Below, piece after piece: positions 1-5,053 of a stretch of 5,053 nucleotides of DNA. A program made the position numbers and the translations under genes. The stretch's first letter is position 1. Each line of letters begins with the position of its first letter. The stretch is from Gaiellasilicea sp039914895 (GTDB lineage: Bacteria; Actinomycetota; Thermoleophilia; Gaiellales; Gaiellaceae). Below the pieces are notes generated by a model. It saw only the letters and a program-made list of their open reading frames with translations, ran no database searches and was not told where the DNA came from. Location: positions 1 through 5,053 of the forward strand of contig JBDSOJ010000034.1 of NCBI GenBank assembly GCA_039914895.1. The letters are read 5' to 3'.

Positions 1-746
1 ACGCAGCAGCGTGCCTCGCCGAGCACGGCCGGACCGGGCCCGCGCTAGCCCTCGTCTTCGACGGCACCGGCTACGGCACGGACGGGACACTCTGGGGCGG
101 TGAGCTGCTCCGCTGCGACCTTGCCTCCTTCGAGCGGCTGGCCCATCTCGAGCCGGTGCCACTACCGGGCGGCGAGGCAGCCATTCGCGAGCCCTGGCGC
201 GTAGCCGCAGCCGCCCTCGAGCGAGCCGGAGAAGCGGTGCCGTGGGAGCGCTGGGAGCTCGTGCGTCACGCGCTGAAGGTGAACGCGCCGCTGTCGTCGG
301 GCATGGGCCGGCTCTTCGACGCGGTCGCCGCCGTGCTCGGCGTGCGCGAGACGGTCACCTACGAAGGCCAGGCGGCGATCGAGCTCGAGCAGCTCGCCGG
401 CGAGACCCGGGCGGAGCCGTACCGGTGGAGCTTCGGGCGCGGCAGCGAGCTCGTTGCCGCCGCGCACGACGACCTGGCCGCGGGCCGGCCGCGCGCCGAG
501 ATCGCCGCGGCCTTCCACGAGACCGTCGCCGCGGCGGCTGCCGACGCGTGCGCGGACGCCGCCGAGCCGCGCACGGTCGTCCTCTCGGGCGGCACGTTCC
601 AGAACCTGAGGCTGCTCGGCTCGACGACGCATCGGCTCGAGGCGCTCGGCTTCGAGGTGCTGACGCACCGGCTCGTGCCGCCGAACGACGGCGGGATCAG
701 CTACGGCCAGGCGGCGGTCGCAGCCGCGCGCCTCGCAGCCGGCTAG
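1..746 (+). CDS. hypF: Carbamoyltransferase HypF, C-terminal part (5' end outside window)
   Basis: HypF uses carbamoyl phosphate and ATP to make carbamoyl-adenylate and passes the carbamoyl group to the C-terminal cysteine of HypE, the source of the cyanide ligands of [NiFe] hydrogenase; it is cytoplasmic. The reading frame is open from base 3 and gives 247 residues of a protein usually near 750, so the acylphosphatase, zinc-finger and YrdC-like domains lie upstream of the window. What is present is the Kae1-like domain: FDGTGYGTDGTLWGGE (57-104), PLPGGEAAIREPW (159-197), a GRLFDAVAA segment, SGGTFQN (585-605) and PPNDGGISYGQ (678-710), all HypF signatures in the expected order. The HHHAH motif should lie just upstream. 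The stretch between PYRW and DLAAG looks a few residues shorter than in familiar HypF proteins, but the frame is intact. It ends tail to tail with the ATPase gene and shares stop-codon bases with it. It is functionally unrelated to the sugar importer and probably belongs to a hyp cluster to the left. Confidence 0.95.
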   Translation, partial: AAACLAEHGRTGPALALVFDGTGYGTDGTLWGGELLRCDLASFERLAHLEPVPLPGGEAAIREPWRVAAAALERAGEAVPWERWELVRHALKVNAPLSSGMGRLFDAVAAVLGVRETVTYEGQAAIELEQLAGETRAEPYRWSFGRGSELVAAAHDDLAAGRPRAEIAAAFHETVAAAAADACADAAEPRTVVLSGGTFQNLRLLGSTTHRLEALGFEVLTHRLVPPNDGGISYGQAAVAAARLAAG

Positions 747-758
747 ACAGGCGAGGCG
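729..758. terminator. Candidate bidirectional terminator hairpin over overlapping stop codons
   Basis: A perfect 8-bp inverted repeat, CGCCTCGC (729-736) and GCGAGGCG (751-758), flanks a 14-base loop. The loop contains the CTAG (743-746) that supplies the stop codons of both convergent genes, and a smaller palindrome AGCCGGCT (737-744). With no space between the genes, this is the only clear hairpin found at the junction and it is placed correctly for both transcripts. Neither side has a run of T, so it is not a classic intrinsic terminator. High-GC actinobacteria often lack the U-tract, but the function here is inferred. Confidence 0.5.
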
Positions 759-1927
759 ACGACGACGCTCGACCTCAGGCTCGCGCCCGTCTCCGGATCG
801 AAGAAGTGCAGCCGTGCGGGATCGAGCGCCAGCCCGAGCCGGTCCCCCGGCCGCACCTGAGCTTCCTCCGCCACCTCGGCCGTGAAGAGGGCGCGGCGGT
901 CGGTGGCGATCAGCGTCGCCCGCTCGCCGTCGTCGCTGGCCGCGCGAACCGAGTCGACGTCGACGGGAGGCGCCTCGATCGTGAAGAGCACATGCGTTGC
1001 CGAGCCGAGCTCCTCGACGACCATCGCGTCGATCTCGATCCGCGGCAGCGCCGGGTCGGCGGTGCGCGCGTCCTCGAAGTCCTGCGGCCGGATTCCGAGG
1101 ATCACCGTCCCCGCCTCGAGGTCGGTCGGCCGCCGATCGGCGGCGAGGGGGATCCGGAACCCGGCGAACGCGACGGCGCCGTCGGCAACCTCCGCCTCGA
1201 CGAGGTTCATCGAGGGCGAGCCGATGAACGCCGCGACGAAGAGGTTGTCCGGCTCGCGGTAGAGCGTCTGAGGCGTGTCGACCTGTTGCACGGTGCCGTC
1301 GCGCATCACGGCCACGCGGGAGCCGAGCGTCATCGCCTCGACCTGATCGTGGGTGACGTACACGGTCGTGATTCCGAGCCGGTCGTGCAGCCGCGCCAGC
1401 TCGGCCCGCATGTCGACGCGGAGCTTGGCGTCGAGGTTCGAGAGAGGCTCGTCCATCAGGAACGCCCGCGGCTCGCGGACGATCGCGCGGCCCATGGCGA
1501 CGCGCTGGCGCTGGCCGCCGGAAAGCGCTCCCGGGCGGCGGTGGAGCAAATCCTGGAGCCCGAGCAGGCGCGCGACCTCCTCGACGCGACGCTCGATCTC
1601 GGCCTTCGGCGTCTTCCGCACTTTCAGCCCGTACCCGAGATTCTTCGCGACCGACATGTGGGGGTAGAGGGCGTAGTTCTGGAACACCATCGCAATGTCG
1701 CGGTCGCGCGGAGCAAGGCGGGCAACCTCGCGGTCACCGATCCAGATCTCGCCCTCGGTCACCTCCTCGAGGCCAGCGATCATCCGCAGCAGCGTCGACT
1801 TGCCGCAACCGGAGGGGCCGACGAGCACCATGAACTCGCCGCTCTCGATCGTCAGATTGACGTCGTCGACCGCCCGAACATCGCCGTCGTAGACCTTTCC
1901 AACCTGGTCGAGCCTGATCTCGGACAC
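743..1927 (-). CDS. Carbohydrate ABC importer ATP-binding protein (MalK/UgpC/MsmK type)
   Basis: This is the cytoplasmic ATPase that drives a CUT1-type sugar importer by docking on the EAA loops of two permeases. Numbered from the GTG at 1927 (394 residues), it shows A-loop Tyr13, Walker A GPSGCGKST (37-45), Q-loop Gln83 in VFQNYALYPHMSV, signature LSGGQ (135-139), Walker B AFLMDE (155-160), D-loop SNLDA (163-167) and H-loop His193 in YVTHDQVEAM. All catalytic residues are present. The roughly 150 residues after about 240 match in length the MalK-type OB-fold (TOBE) regulatory domain. The frame stays open upstream to a GTG at 1963, but the 1927 start has AAGGAG seven bases before it, and translation from there begins SEIRLDQVGKVY, like family members. 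It is transcribed away from the lacI-permease operon, whose permeases are its probable partners. UgpC-like ATPases can serve several importers, so sharing with other systems is possible. The substrate is not readable from the sequence. Confidence 0.95.
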   Translation of the reverse strand: MSEIRLDQVGKVYDGDVRAVDDVNLTIESGEFMVLVGPSGCGKSTLLRMIAGLEEVTEGEIWIGDREVARLAPRDRDIAMVFQNYALYPHMSVAKNLGYGLKVRKTPKAEIERRVEEVARLLGLQDLLHRRPGALSGGQRQRVAMGRAIVREPRAFLMDEPLSNLDAKLRVDMRAELARLHDRLGITTVYVTHDQVEAMTLGSRVAVMRDGTVQQVDTPQTLYREPDNLFVAAFIGSPSMNLVEAEVADGAVAFAGFRIPLAADRRPTDLEAGTVILGIRPQDFEDARTADPALPRIEIDAMVVEELGSATHVLFTIEAPPVDVDSVRAASDDGERATLIATDRRALFTAEVAEEAQVRPGDRLGLALDPARLHFFDPETGASLRSSVVVASPV

Positions 1928-1934
1928 CTCGGAG

Positions 1935-1940
1935 CTCCTT
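1935..1940 (-). promoter_or_regulatory. Ribosome binding site deciding the ATPase start
   Basis: On the minus strand AAGGAG is followed by seven bases (CTCCGAG) and then GTG at 1927-1925. This strong Shine-Dalgarno match favours 1927 over the in-frame GTG at 1963, which would add 12 residues not expected in the family. The overlapping GGAGCTCC (1931-1938) is self-complementary. Confidence 0.75.
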
Positions 1941-1979
1941 CGCGTCGACGCTTGCGCTATCACCTTGACTCGGGCGCCG

Positions 1980-2008
1980 ATCCTATGACACCCTCGCCCT
2001 GCTGTAAA
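1980..2008 (-). promoter_or_regulatory. Sigma70-type promoter for the ATPase gene
   Basis: Read on the minus strand, TTTACA (2008-2003) is a 4-of-6 match to the -35 consensus. It is followed after exactly 17 bases by TAGGAT (1985-1980), a 4-of-6 match to TATAAT including the key A at position 2 and the final T. Transcription would start near 1973 and leave a leader of about 46 bases before the GTG at 1927. The -35 box lies within the palindromic operator, so a bound repressor would block the polymerase. On the plus strand I found no equally good promoter for the lacI operon; TTGACT at 1965-1970 has no acceptable -10 partner. Confidence 0.55.
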
Positions 2009-2030
2009 CGTTTTCGGAAAACCTTTTCAG
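2002..2030. promoter_or_regulatory. Nested palindromic operator, probable LacI-family repressor site
   Basis: The 29 bases are symmetric about G2016: the left arm CTGTAAACGTTTTC and the reverse complement of the right arm (CTGAAAAGGTTTTC) agree at 12 of 14 positions. The inner 13 bases (2010-2022), GTTTTC-G-GAAAAC, are a perfect inverted repeat. Each arm is itself a near-palindrome: GTAAACGTTTTC (2004-2015) has the central CG typical of LacI/GalR operators, and GAAAACCTTTTC (2017-2028) has perfect 5-bp arms around CC. The site is an AT-rich island in GC-rich DNA, lies in the divergent region next to a LacI-family gene, and covers the -35 box of the minus-strand promoter. Binding by the adjacent repressor is inferred. 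Confidence 0.72.
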
Positions 2031-2077
2031 GGAGGCGCTGTTCAGAGGCACTTGCAGGAGCCACTGGCGACACCAAC

Positions 2078-2082
2078 GGAGG
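2078..2082 (+). promoter_or_regulatory. Ribosome binding site deciding the LacI-type regulator start
   Basis: GGAGG ends five bases before the GTG at 2088. This start puts the helix-turn-helix at the very N-terminus, as in LacI relatives. The upstream in-frame TTG at 2052 has only AGAGG three bases away and would add 12 unrelated residues. Confidence 0.65.
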
Positions 2083-2087
2083 CCGAC

Positions 2088-3089
2088 GTGATCCCGACGA
2101 TCACCACCGTTGCGCGCCTGGCCAACGTCTCGGTCGCCTCCGCCTCGCGCGCGCTCAACGGCATCCGCACGAGCTCCGCGATGCTCGAGCGGGTGACGGC
2201 CGCCGCCGAGTCGGTGGGATACGTCCCGAATGCCGCGGCACAGTCGCTCCGCTCACGCCGGACCGGCCAGATCGCGTTCGCGATGCCGGACGTCGCCAAC
2301 CCGGTCTACACGACGATGGTCGGCTCGATCCAGGAGGTCGCACGCGGCAGCGGCGTTCGCCTGCTGCTGCACTCGACGGGGGCCGACCTGGACGACGAGC
2401 TGGGGATGGTGCGCGATCTGAAGCACCGCTACGTCGACGGCCTCATCCTCGCGTCCCTGCACCTGACCCGGGCGCACGCCGACGAGCTGGTGCGGGCCGC
2501 AGCGCCGGTGGTCGTGATCGGGCGCCCGACGCCGAGCACATTCGTGGACACCGTGCGTGCTTACTCGCGCAAGGGCGCGGCCGAGGCCATCCGCCATCTC
2601 CACGCTGTCGGTCGGCGGCGGATCGCCTTCGTCAATGGGCCGACCCACACGGCGCCGGGCTCCTCGCGGCGGCGCGGTTACCTCGACGGCCTCCGCTCCT
2701 GCGGGCTCCCGGGCGACGAGGCGCTGATCGAGGTCGCGGCCGACTTCATGGTCGAGCCCGGACGCCGAGCGACCGAGCTGCTCCTCGCGCGCGTCCGGCC
2801 AGACGCGATCTTCTGCGCGAACGACCTGCTGGCGGTGGGCGCTCTCGCTGCGCTCCGCGACGCCCGGCTCGACGTCCCGGCCGACGTCGCCCTCGTCGGG
2901 ATGGACAACAGCGACCTCTCGGGCTTCACCTGGCCGGCGCTGACGACGGTCGATCTCGGCTCCGCCGAGCGGGCGCGCATCGCCGCCGAGCTCCTGCTCT
3001 CACGGATCGACGATCCCGGCCGGGCTGCCACGGTCGTCGGCGTCGAGCCGCGCCTCGTCGTCCGCGCCTCCTCGGGAGCACCTGCATGA
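2088..3089 (+). CDS. LacI-family transcriptional regulator
   Basis: This is a sugar-responsive DNA-binding repressor of 333 residues, the usual length of the family. Residues 4-25 form the helix-turn-helix (TITTVARLANVSVASASRAL, then NG). YVPNAAAQSLRSRRT (45-59) is the hinge helix with the conserved leucine (Leu54) that in LacI relatives wedges into the central CG of the operator. The rest resembles a periplasmic-binding-protein fold: IAFAMPDVANPVYTTMV starts the first lobe, GRRRIAFVNGP lies mid-protein, FCANDLLAVGALAAL and DVALVGMDNSDLSGF are in the second lobe, and PALTTVDLG comes near the end. The GTG start is chosen on its Shine-Dalgarno and on domain placement. It is the first gene of the rightward operon and its TGA overlaps the next ATG by 4 bases, so it should be co-translated with the permease. 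It probably controls both divergent units, including its own, from the palindrome at 2002-2030. The effector is unknown but is probably the imported sugar or a derivative. Confidence 0.93.
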   Translation: MIPTITTVARLANVSVASASRALNGIRTSSAMLERVTAAAESVGYVPNAAAQSLRSRRTGQIAFAMPDVANPVYTTMVGSIQEVARGSGVRLLLHSTGADLDDELGMVRDLKHRYVDGLILASLHLTRAHADELVRAAAPVVVIGRPTPSTFVDTVRAYSRKGAAEAIRHLHAVGRRRIAFVNGPTHTAPGSSRRRGYLDGLRSCGLPGDEALIEVAADFMVEPGRRATELLLARVRPDAIFCANDLLAVGALAALRDARLDVPADVALVGMDNSDLSGFTWPALTTVDLGSAERARIAAELLLSRIDDPGRAATVVGVEPRLVVRASSGAPA

Positions 3090-4021
3090 GCACCGTCTCC
3101 GACGCCGGCCAGCCGACCTTCCCCCGCCGTCGCCGCAGCCGAGCCGGGGCCGGGCTCTCCGGCCGCGAAGCGATGCTGCTGCTGATCCCGGCGCTGCTGC
3201 CGATCGTGATCCTCAGCGTCATTCCGCTCGTGCGCGGGATCTACCTCGGCTTCACCGACGCGCGAGCCGGTCTGAACGTCCCGACGAACTTCATCGGGCT
3301 CGACAACTTTCGCACGCTCCTCCAGGACGACCTCTTTGTCAATTCGTTCAAGATCGGCCTGATCTGGTCGGTCGCGGTGACCGTGATCGGATTCTGCTTC
3401 GCACTCGGGCTCGCGCTCCTGCTCACCCAGAACCTGCGCGGGCGCTGGCTCGCCCGGTCGCTCGCGCTCGTCCCCTGGGCGATGCCTGCGGTCGTCGTCG
3501 GGATCATGTGGAAGCTCGTCTTTCAGCCGCAGGCCGGGATCCTGAATGAAACCCTTCGGCGCACTCACATTCCGGGCGAGACCACAGACTGGCTCTCGAG
3601 CTTCAGCTGGGCGCTGCCGGCGGTGATCCTCGTCGGCGTCTGGGCCGGGATGCCTCAGACCACGGTTGCGCTGCTGGCCGGGCTGCAGTCGATTCAGGAC
3701 GAGCTGCACGAGGCGGCGGCCGTCGACGGCGCCAGCGCCTGGCAGCGGTTTCGGACGATCACGCTGCCGCAGCTGAAGCCGGTGATCATCGCGATCACGA
3801 CGCTCGACTTCATCTGGAACTTCAACTCGTTCGGGCTCATCTACGTCCTCACCGAAGGCGGGCCGGCGGGCAAGACCCAGTTACCGATGCTGTTCGCCTA
3901 CAGCCAGGCGTTCGAGTATGGCGAATTCGGCTACGCCTCGGCGCTCGGCAGCGCGATGGTGGTCGTGATCGCAGTTGCGCTCGTCTTCTACCTCTGGGGC
4001 CGGCTGAAGGAGACGAAGTGA
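3086..4021 (+). CDS. Sugar ABC transporter permease, MalF/UgpA type
   Basis: One of two membrane subunits of a CUT1 carbohydrate importer, 311 residues. An Arg-rich cytoplasmic N-terminus (PRRRRSRA, 13-20) precedes six likely membrane helices near residues 29-50, 87-114, 122-146, 176-200, 229-255 and 285-305. The EAA loop that docks to the ATPase is EAAAVDGASAWQRFRTITLP (209-228), with the invariant Gly215 and the LP ending. IGLDNFRTLL (70-79) and YVLTEGGPAGKT (253-264) are further family landmarks. The ATG start has GGGAG seven bases upstream and overlaps the regulator stop as ATGA, implying translational coupling. Its own stop overlaps the next start as GTGA. The same reading frame stays open far upstream, antisense to the ATPase gene, but that part is not coding. 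Assignment to CUT1 is firm; the exact sugar is not. Confidence 0.95.
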   Translation: MSTVSDAGQPTFPRRRRSRAGAGLSGREAMLLLIPALLPIVILSVIPLVRGIYLGFTDARAGLNVPTNFIGLDNFRTLLQDDLFVNSFKIGLIWSVAVTVIGFCFALGLALLLTQNLRGRWLARSLALVPWAMPAVVVGIMWKLVFQPQAGILNETLRRTHIPGETTDWLSSFSWALPAVILVGVWAGMPQTTVALLAGLQSIQDELHEAAAVDGASAWQRFRTITLPQLKPVIIAITTLDFIWNFNSFGLIYVLTEGGPAGKTQLPMLFAYSQAFEYGEFGYASALGSAMVVVIAVALVFYLWGRLKETK

Positions 4022-4866
4022 TCGTCAGCACGCGTCCCAGGCGAGCCAAAAGCCTCCAGTACGTGGCGCTCGGCTTCTTCCTCGTCTTCCTCAGCTTCCC
4101 GCTCCTCTGGATGCTGTCGATGTCGTTCAAGGGGCCGCGCGAGCTCGTCCAGCTCTACCCCTCCTTCATCCCGGGCGACTTTACGTTCGAGAACTACCGG
4201 ACGGCGCTGACCGAGGATGACCACCAGCTCCTCCGCAACGGCCTCAACAGCCTCAAGGTGGCGGTCGTGACGGCGCTCTTGACGACAATGATCGGGCTGC
4301 CTGCGGCCTACGTGCTCGCGCGGCGCAAGGGTCTGATCACGCGGCTCGGGCTCGGCTGGATCCTGCTCAGCCAGATGTTCCCGCTGATCCTGATCATCAT
4401 CCCGCTCTTCCTGCTCCTGCGCGACCTGAAGCTGACGAACACGCACGTCGGCCTCATGCTCGTCTACGTCGTCTGGGCGCTGCCGTTCATCCTCTGGATG
4501 CTCCAGAGCTACGTCCGTGCGATACCCCGCGACCTCGAGGAGGCGGCGACGGTCGACGGCGCGACGAGGTTCCAAATCCTGACCGGGATCATCGCGCCCC
4601 TGCTCTTGCCCGGGATCGTCGTGACGACACTGTTCGCGTTCATCTTCGCCTGGAACGAGTTCTTCTTCGCGCTCGTCATCCTCGAGAGCCCCGATCTGAC
4701 GACGCTGCCGCTGAGGCTCGCGCAGTACGTCGGCATCGAGGGAGTCGTCAGGTTCGGCCCCCTGGCCGCGGCCGCGCTGCTCGCGACCTTACCGAGCCTC
4801 GTCCTCTTCACCTTCATCCAACGCTGGCTGACGCGCGGCCTGCTCTCAGGGGCGGTCAAAGGCTAG
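4018..4866 (+). CDS. Sugar ABC transporter permease, MalG/UgpE type
   Basis: The second membrane subunit of the importer, 282 residues, a typical MalG-family length. A short basic N-terminus is followed by a first helix at about 14-36 (ALGFFLVFLSFPLLWML), the periplasmic FTFENYRTAL segment (56-65), and helices near 76-100, 110-135, 143-163, 197-222 and 246-268. The EAA loop is EEAATVDGATRFQILTGIIA (174-193), with the invariant Gly181. The C-terminus GLLSGAVKG is characteristic of MalG/UgpE proteins. The GTG start overlaps the upstream TGA as GTGA (4018-4021), with AAGGAG (4007-4012) five bases before it, so it is coupled to the first permease. The two permeases should form the heterodimeric channel with the ATPase encoded divergently at 743-1927. 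Confidence 0.95.
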   Translation: MIVSTRPRRAKSLQYVALGFFLVFLSFPLLWMLSMSFKGPRELVQLYPSFIPGDFTFENYRTALTEDDHQLLRNGLNSLKVAVVTALLTTMIGLPAAYVLARRKGLITRLGLGWILLSQMFPLILIIIPLFLLLRDLKLTNTHVGLMLVYVVWALPFILWMLQSYVRAIPRDLEEAATVDGATRFQILTGIIAPLLLPGIVVTTLFAFIFAWNEFFFALVILESPDLTTLPLRLAQYVGIEGVVRFGPLAAAALLATLPSLVLFTFIQRWLTRGLLSGAVKG

Positions 4867-4923
4867 TCATGTCGTCTTCAACCCATCCACAAAGAACTTC
4901 GGCGTCGAATTTGACGGCGCCTC

Positions 4924-4942
4924 GACCGCAGAAAGGCGGGTC
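4924..4942 (+). promoter_or_regulatory. Possible hairpin over the ribosome binding site of the binding-protein gene
   Basis: GACCGC (4924-4929) can pair with GC plus GGTC (4936-4937 and 4939-4942), leaving G4938 bulged and a six-base loop AGAAAG. The structure would cover AAAGG (4932-4936) and GCGGG (4936-4940), the only Shine-Dalgarno-like bases before ATG 4947. It could tune translation, or shield the 5' end of the binding-protein message after processing; both are inference. The rest of the 80-base gap (4867-4946) shows no convincing promoter. Confidence 0.3.
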
Positions 4943-4946
4943 AGTA

Positions 4947-5053
4947 ATGAGGAAGGTCATCGTGCTTGGCGCTTTGGCCCTGCTGTGCACCGTGCTCGTA
5001 GCCGGGGCTCAGGCAGGTAGACAGGCCACAGTCGTCAAGCTCAAGTTCGCCAC
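4947..5053 (+). CDS. Exported protein, probable ABC sugar-binding protein (3' end outside window)
   Basis: The first 35 codons of a gene that runs off the window. They encode a clear Sec signal peptide: basic n-region MRK, hydrophobic core from Val4 to about Val18 (VIVLGALALLCTVLV), and a probable signal-peptidase I site after AGAQA (Ala23), leaving a mature start GRQATVVKLKFA. Cys14 lies within the hydrophobic core and has Leu at -1, so it is not a good lipobox; a non-lipidated secreted protein is more likely. Being third after regulator and two permeases, and the one component still missing from the importer, it is most likely the extracytoplasmic substrate-binding protein. ATG 4947 is preceded by AAAGG and GGCGGG at about 10 and 6 bases. 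An in-frame ATG at 4869 is less likely because the added codons (TCT, TCA, CAA, AGA, ACT, AAT, TTG) are unlike the GC-ending codons of the neighbours and would bury the signal peptide. Confidence 0.75.
   Translation, partial: MRKVIVLGALALLCTVLVAGAQAGRQATVVKLKFA

Noticed and set aside
1928..1963. Upstream GTG start (1963) for the ATPase, adding 12 residues
   Set aside because: It has no good Shine-Dalgarno, while the GTG at 1927 has AAGGAG at seven bases and gives the family-typical N-terminus.
1965..1994. TTGACT as a -35 box for a rightward lacI promoter
   Set aside because: At 16-18 bases spacing the -10 candidates (for example CACCCT) are poor, and the better TATGAC is only 13 bases away.
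2052..2087. Upstream TTG start (2052) for the LacI-type regulator
   Set aside because: It has poor ribosome-binding spacing and adds residues ahead of a helix-turn-helix that normally begins at the N-terminus.
242..3085. Very long open frame on the plus strand, continuous upstream of permease 1 and antisense to the ATPase gene
   Set aside because: The translation is rich in Arg, Ala and Gly with no recognisable domain until permease 1 begins at 3086. It runs opposite the ATPase gene and out of frame with hypF and lacI, which carry clear family motifs. High GC content removes stop codons and produces such shadows.
2678..3709. Long minus-strand open frame opposite lacI and permease 1 (343 codons)
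   Set aside because: Its product is low-complexity and charged (Arg, Glu, Asp, Gln) with no known motif, and it mirrors two well-supported genes. It is a GC-driven shadow.
3988..4575. Minus-strand open frame opposite permease 2 (195 codons)
   Set aside because: It is a highly charged translation typical of the antisense of membrane-protein codons, with no domain and no convincing start context.
4903..4916. Imperfect palindrome CGTCGAATTTGACG as a second operator before the binding-protein gene
   Set aside because: It does not resemble the site at 2002-2030, its arms are only four bases before a mismatch, and short palindromes of this kind are expected by chance.
4974..4988. Lipobox at Cys14 of the exported protein
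   Set aside because: The residues before the cysteine are A-L-L, lacking the Gly/Ala/Ser needed at -1, and the cysteine lies mid-core rather than at the end of the signal peptide; AGAQA downstream is a better signal-peptidase I site.

Overview
The window is high-GC DNA (about two thirds G+C by eye) with densely packed genes, GTG starts and 4-base stop/start overlaps. It looks like a bacterial chromosome, most likely an actinobacterium. Thermoleophilia-like or other environmental actinobacteria would fit, but that is inferred from codon and residue style only. I see no mobile element, CRISPR array, tRNA or rRNA. No wholly new system is evident: the content is a standard carbohydrate ABC-importer locus beside a hydrogenase-maturation gene. 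The interesting parts are the control signals.

Layout. Bases 1-746 (+) hold the 3' third of hypF, the carbamoyltransferase that starts cyanide-ligand synthesis for [NiFe] hydrogenases. It meets, tail to tail, a gene on the minus strand (743-1927) for a MalK/UgpC-type sugar ABC ATPase. The two stop codons share one CTAG and sit in the loop of a perfect 8-bp inverted repeat that could end transcription in both directions. Upstream of the ATPase gene is a 160-bp divergent control region (1928-2087). It holds a good minus-strand sigma70-type promoter (TTTACA, 17 bp, TAGGAT). Its -35 box lies inside a 29-bp nested palindrome that looks like a LacI-family operator.

Rightward from that region runs a tightly coupled operon: a LacI-family repressor (2088-3089), a MalF/UgpA-type permease (3086-4021), a MalG/UgpE-type permease (4018-4866), and the start of a secreted protein with a signal peptide (4947 to the window edge). 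The last is, by position, the substrate-binding protein. Regulator and permeases are joined by ATGA and GTGA overlaps. An 80-base gap precedes the binding-protein gene and contains a hairpin that would cover its ribosome binding site.

Together the genes would make a complete CUT1-type importer: extracytoplasmic binding protein, two membrane subunits and a dedicated ATPase. The likely repressor is encoded in the same operon and probably acts at the shared divergent region, so that the ATPase and the permease operon respond to the same sugar. The substrate (an oligosaccharide such as maltose, trehalose or another alpha-glucoside, or glycerol-3-phosphate) cannot be told from this sequence.
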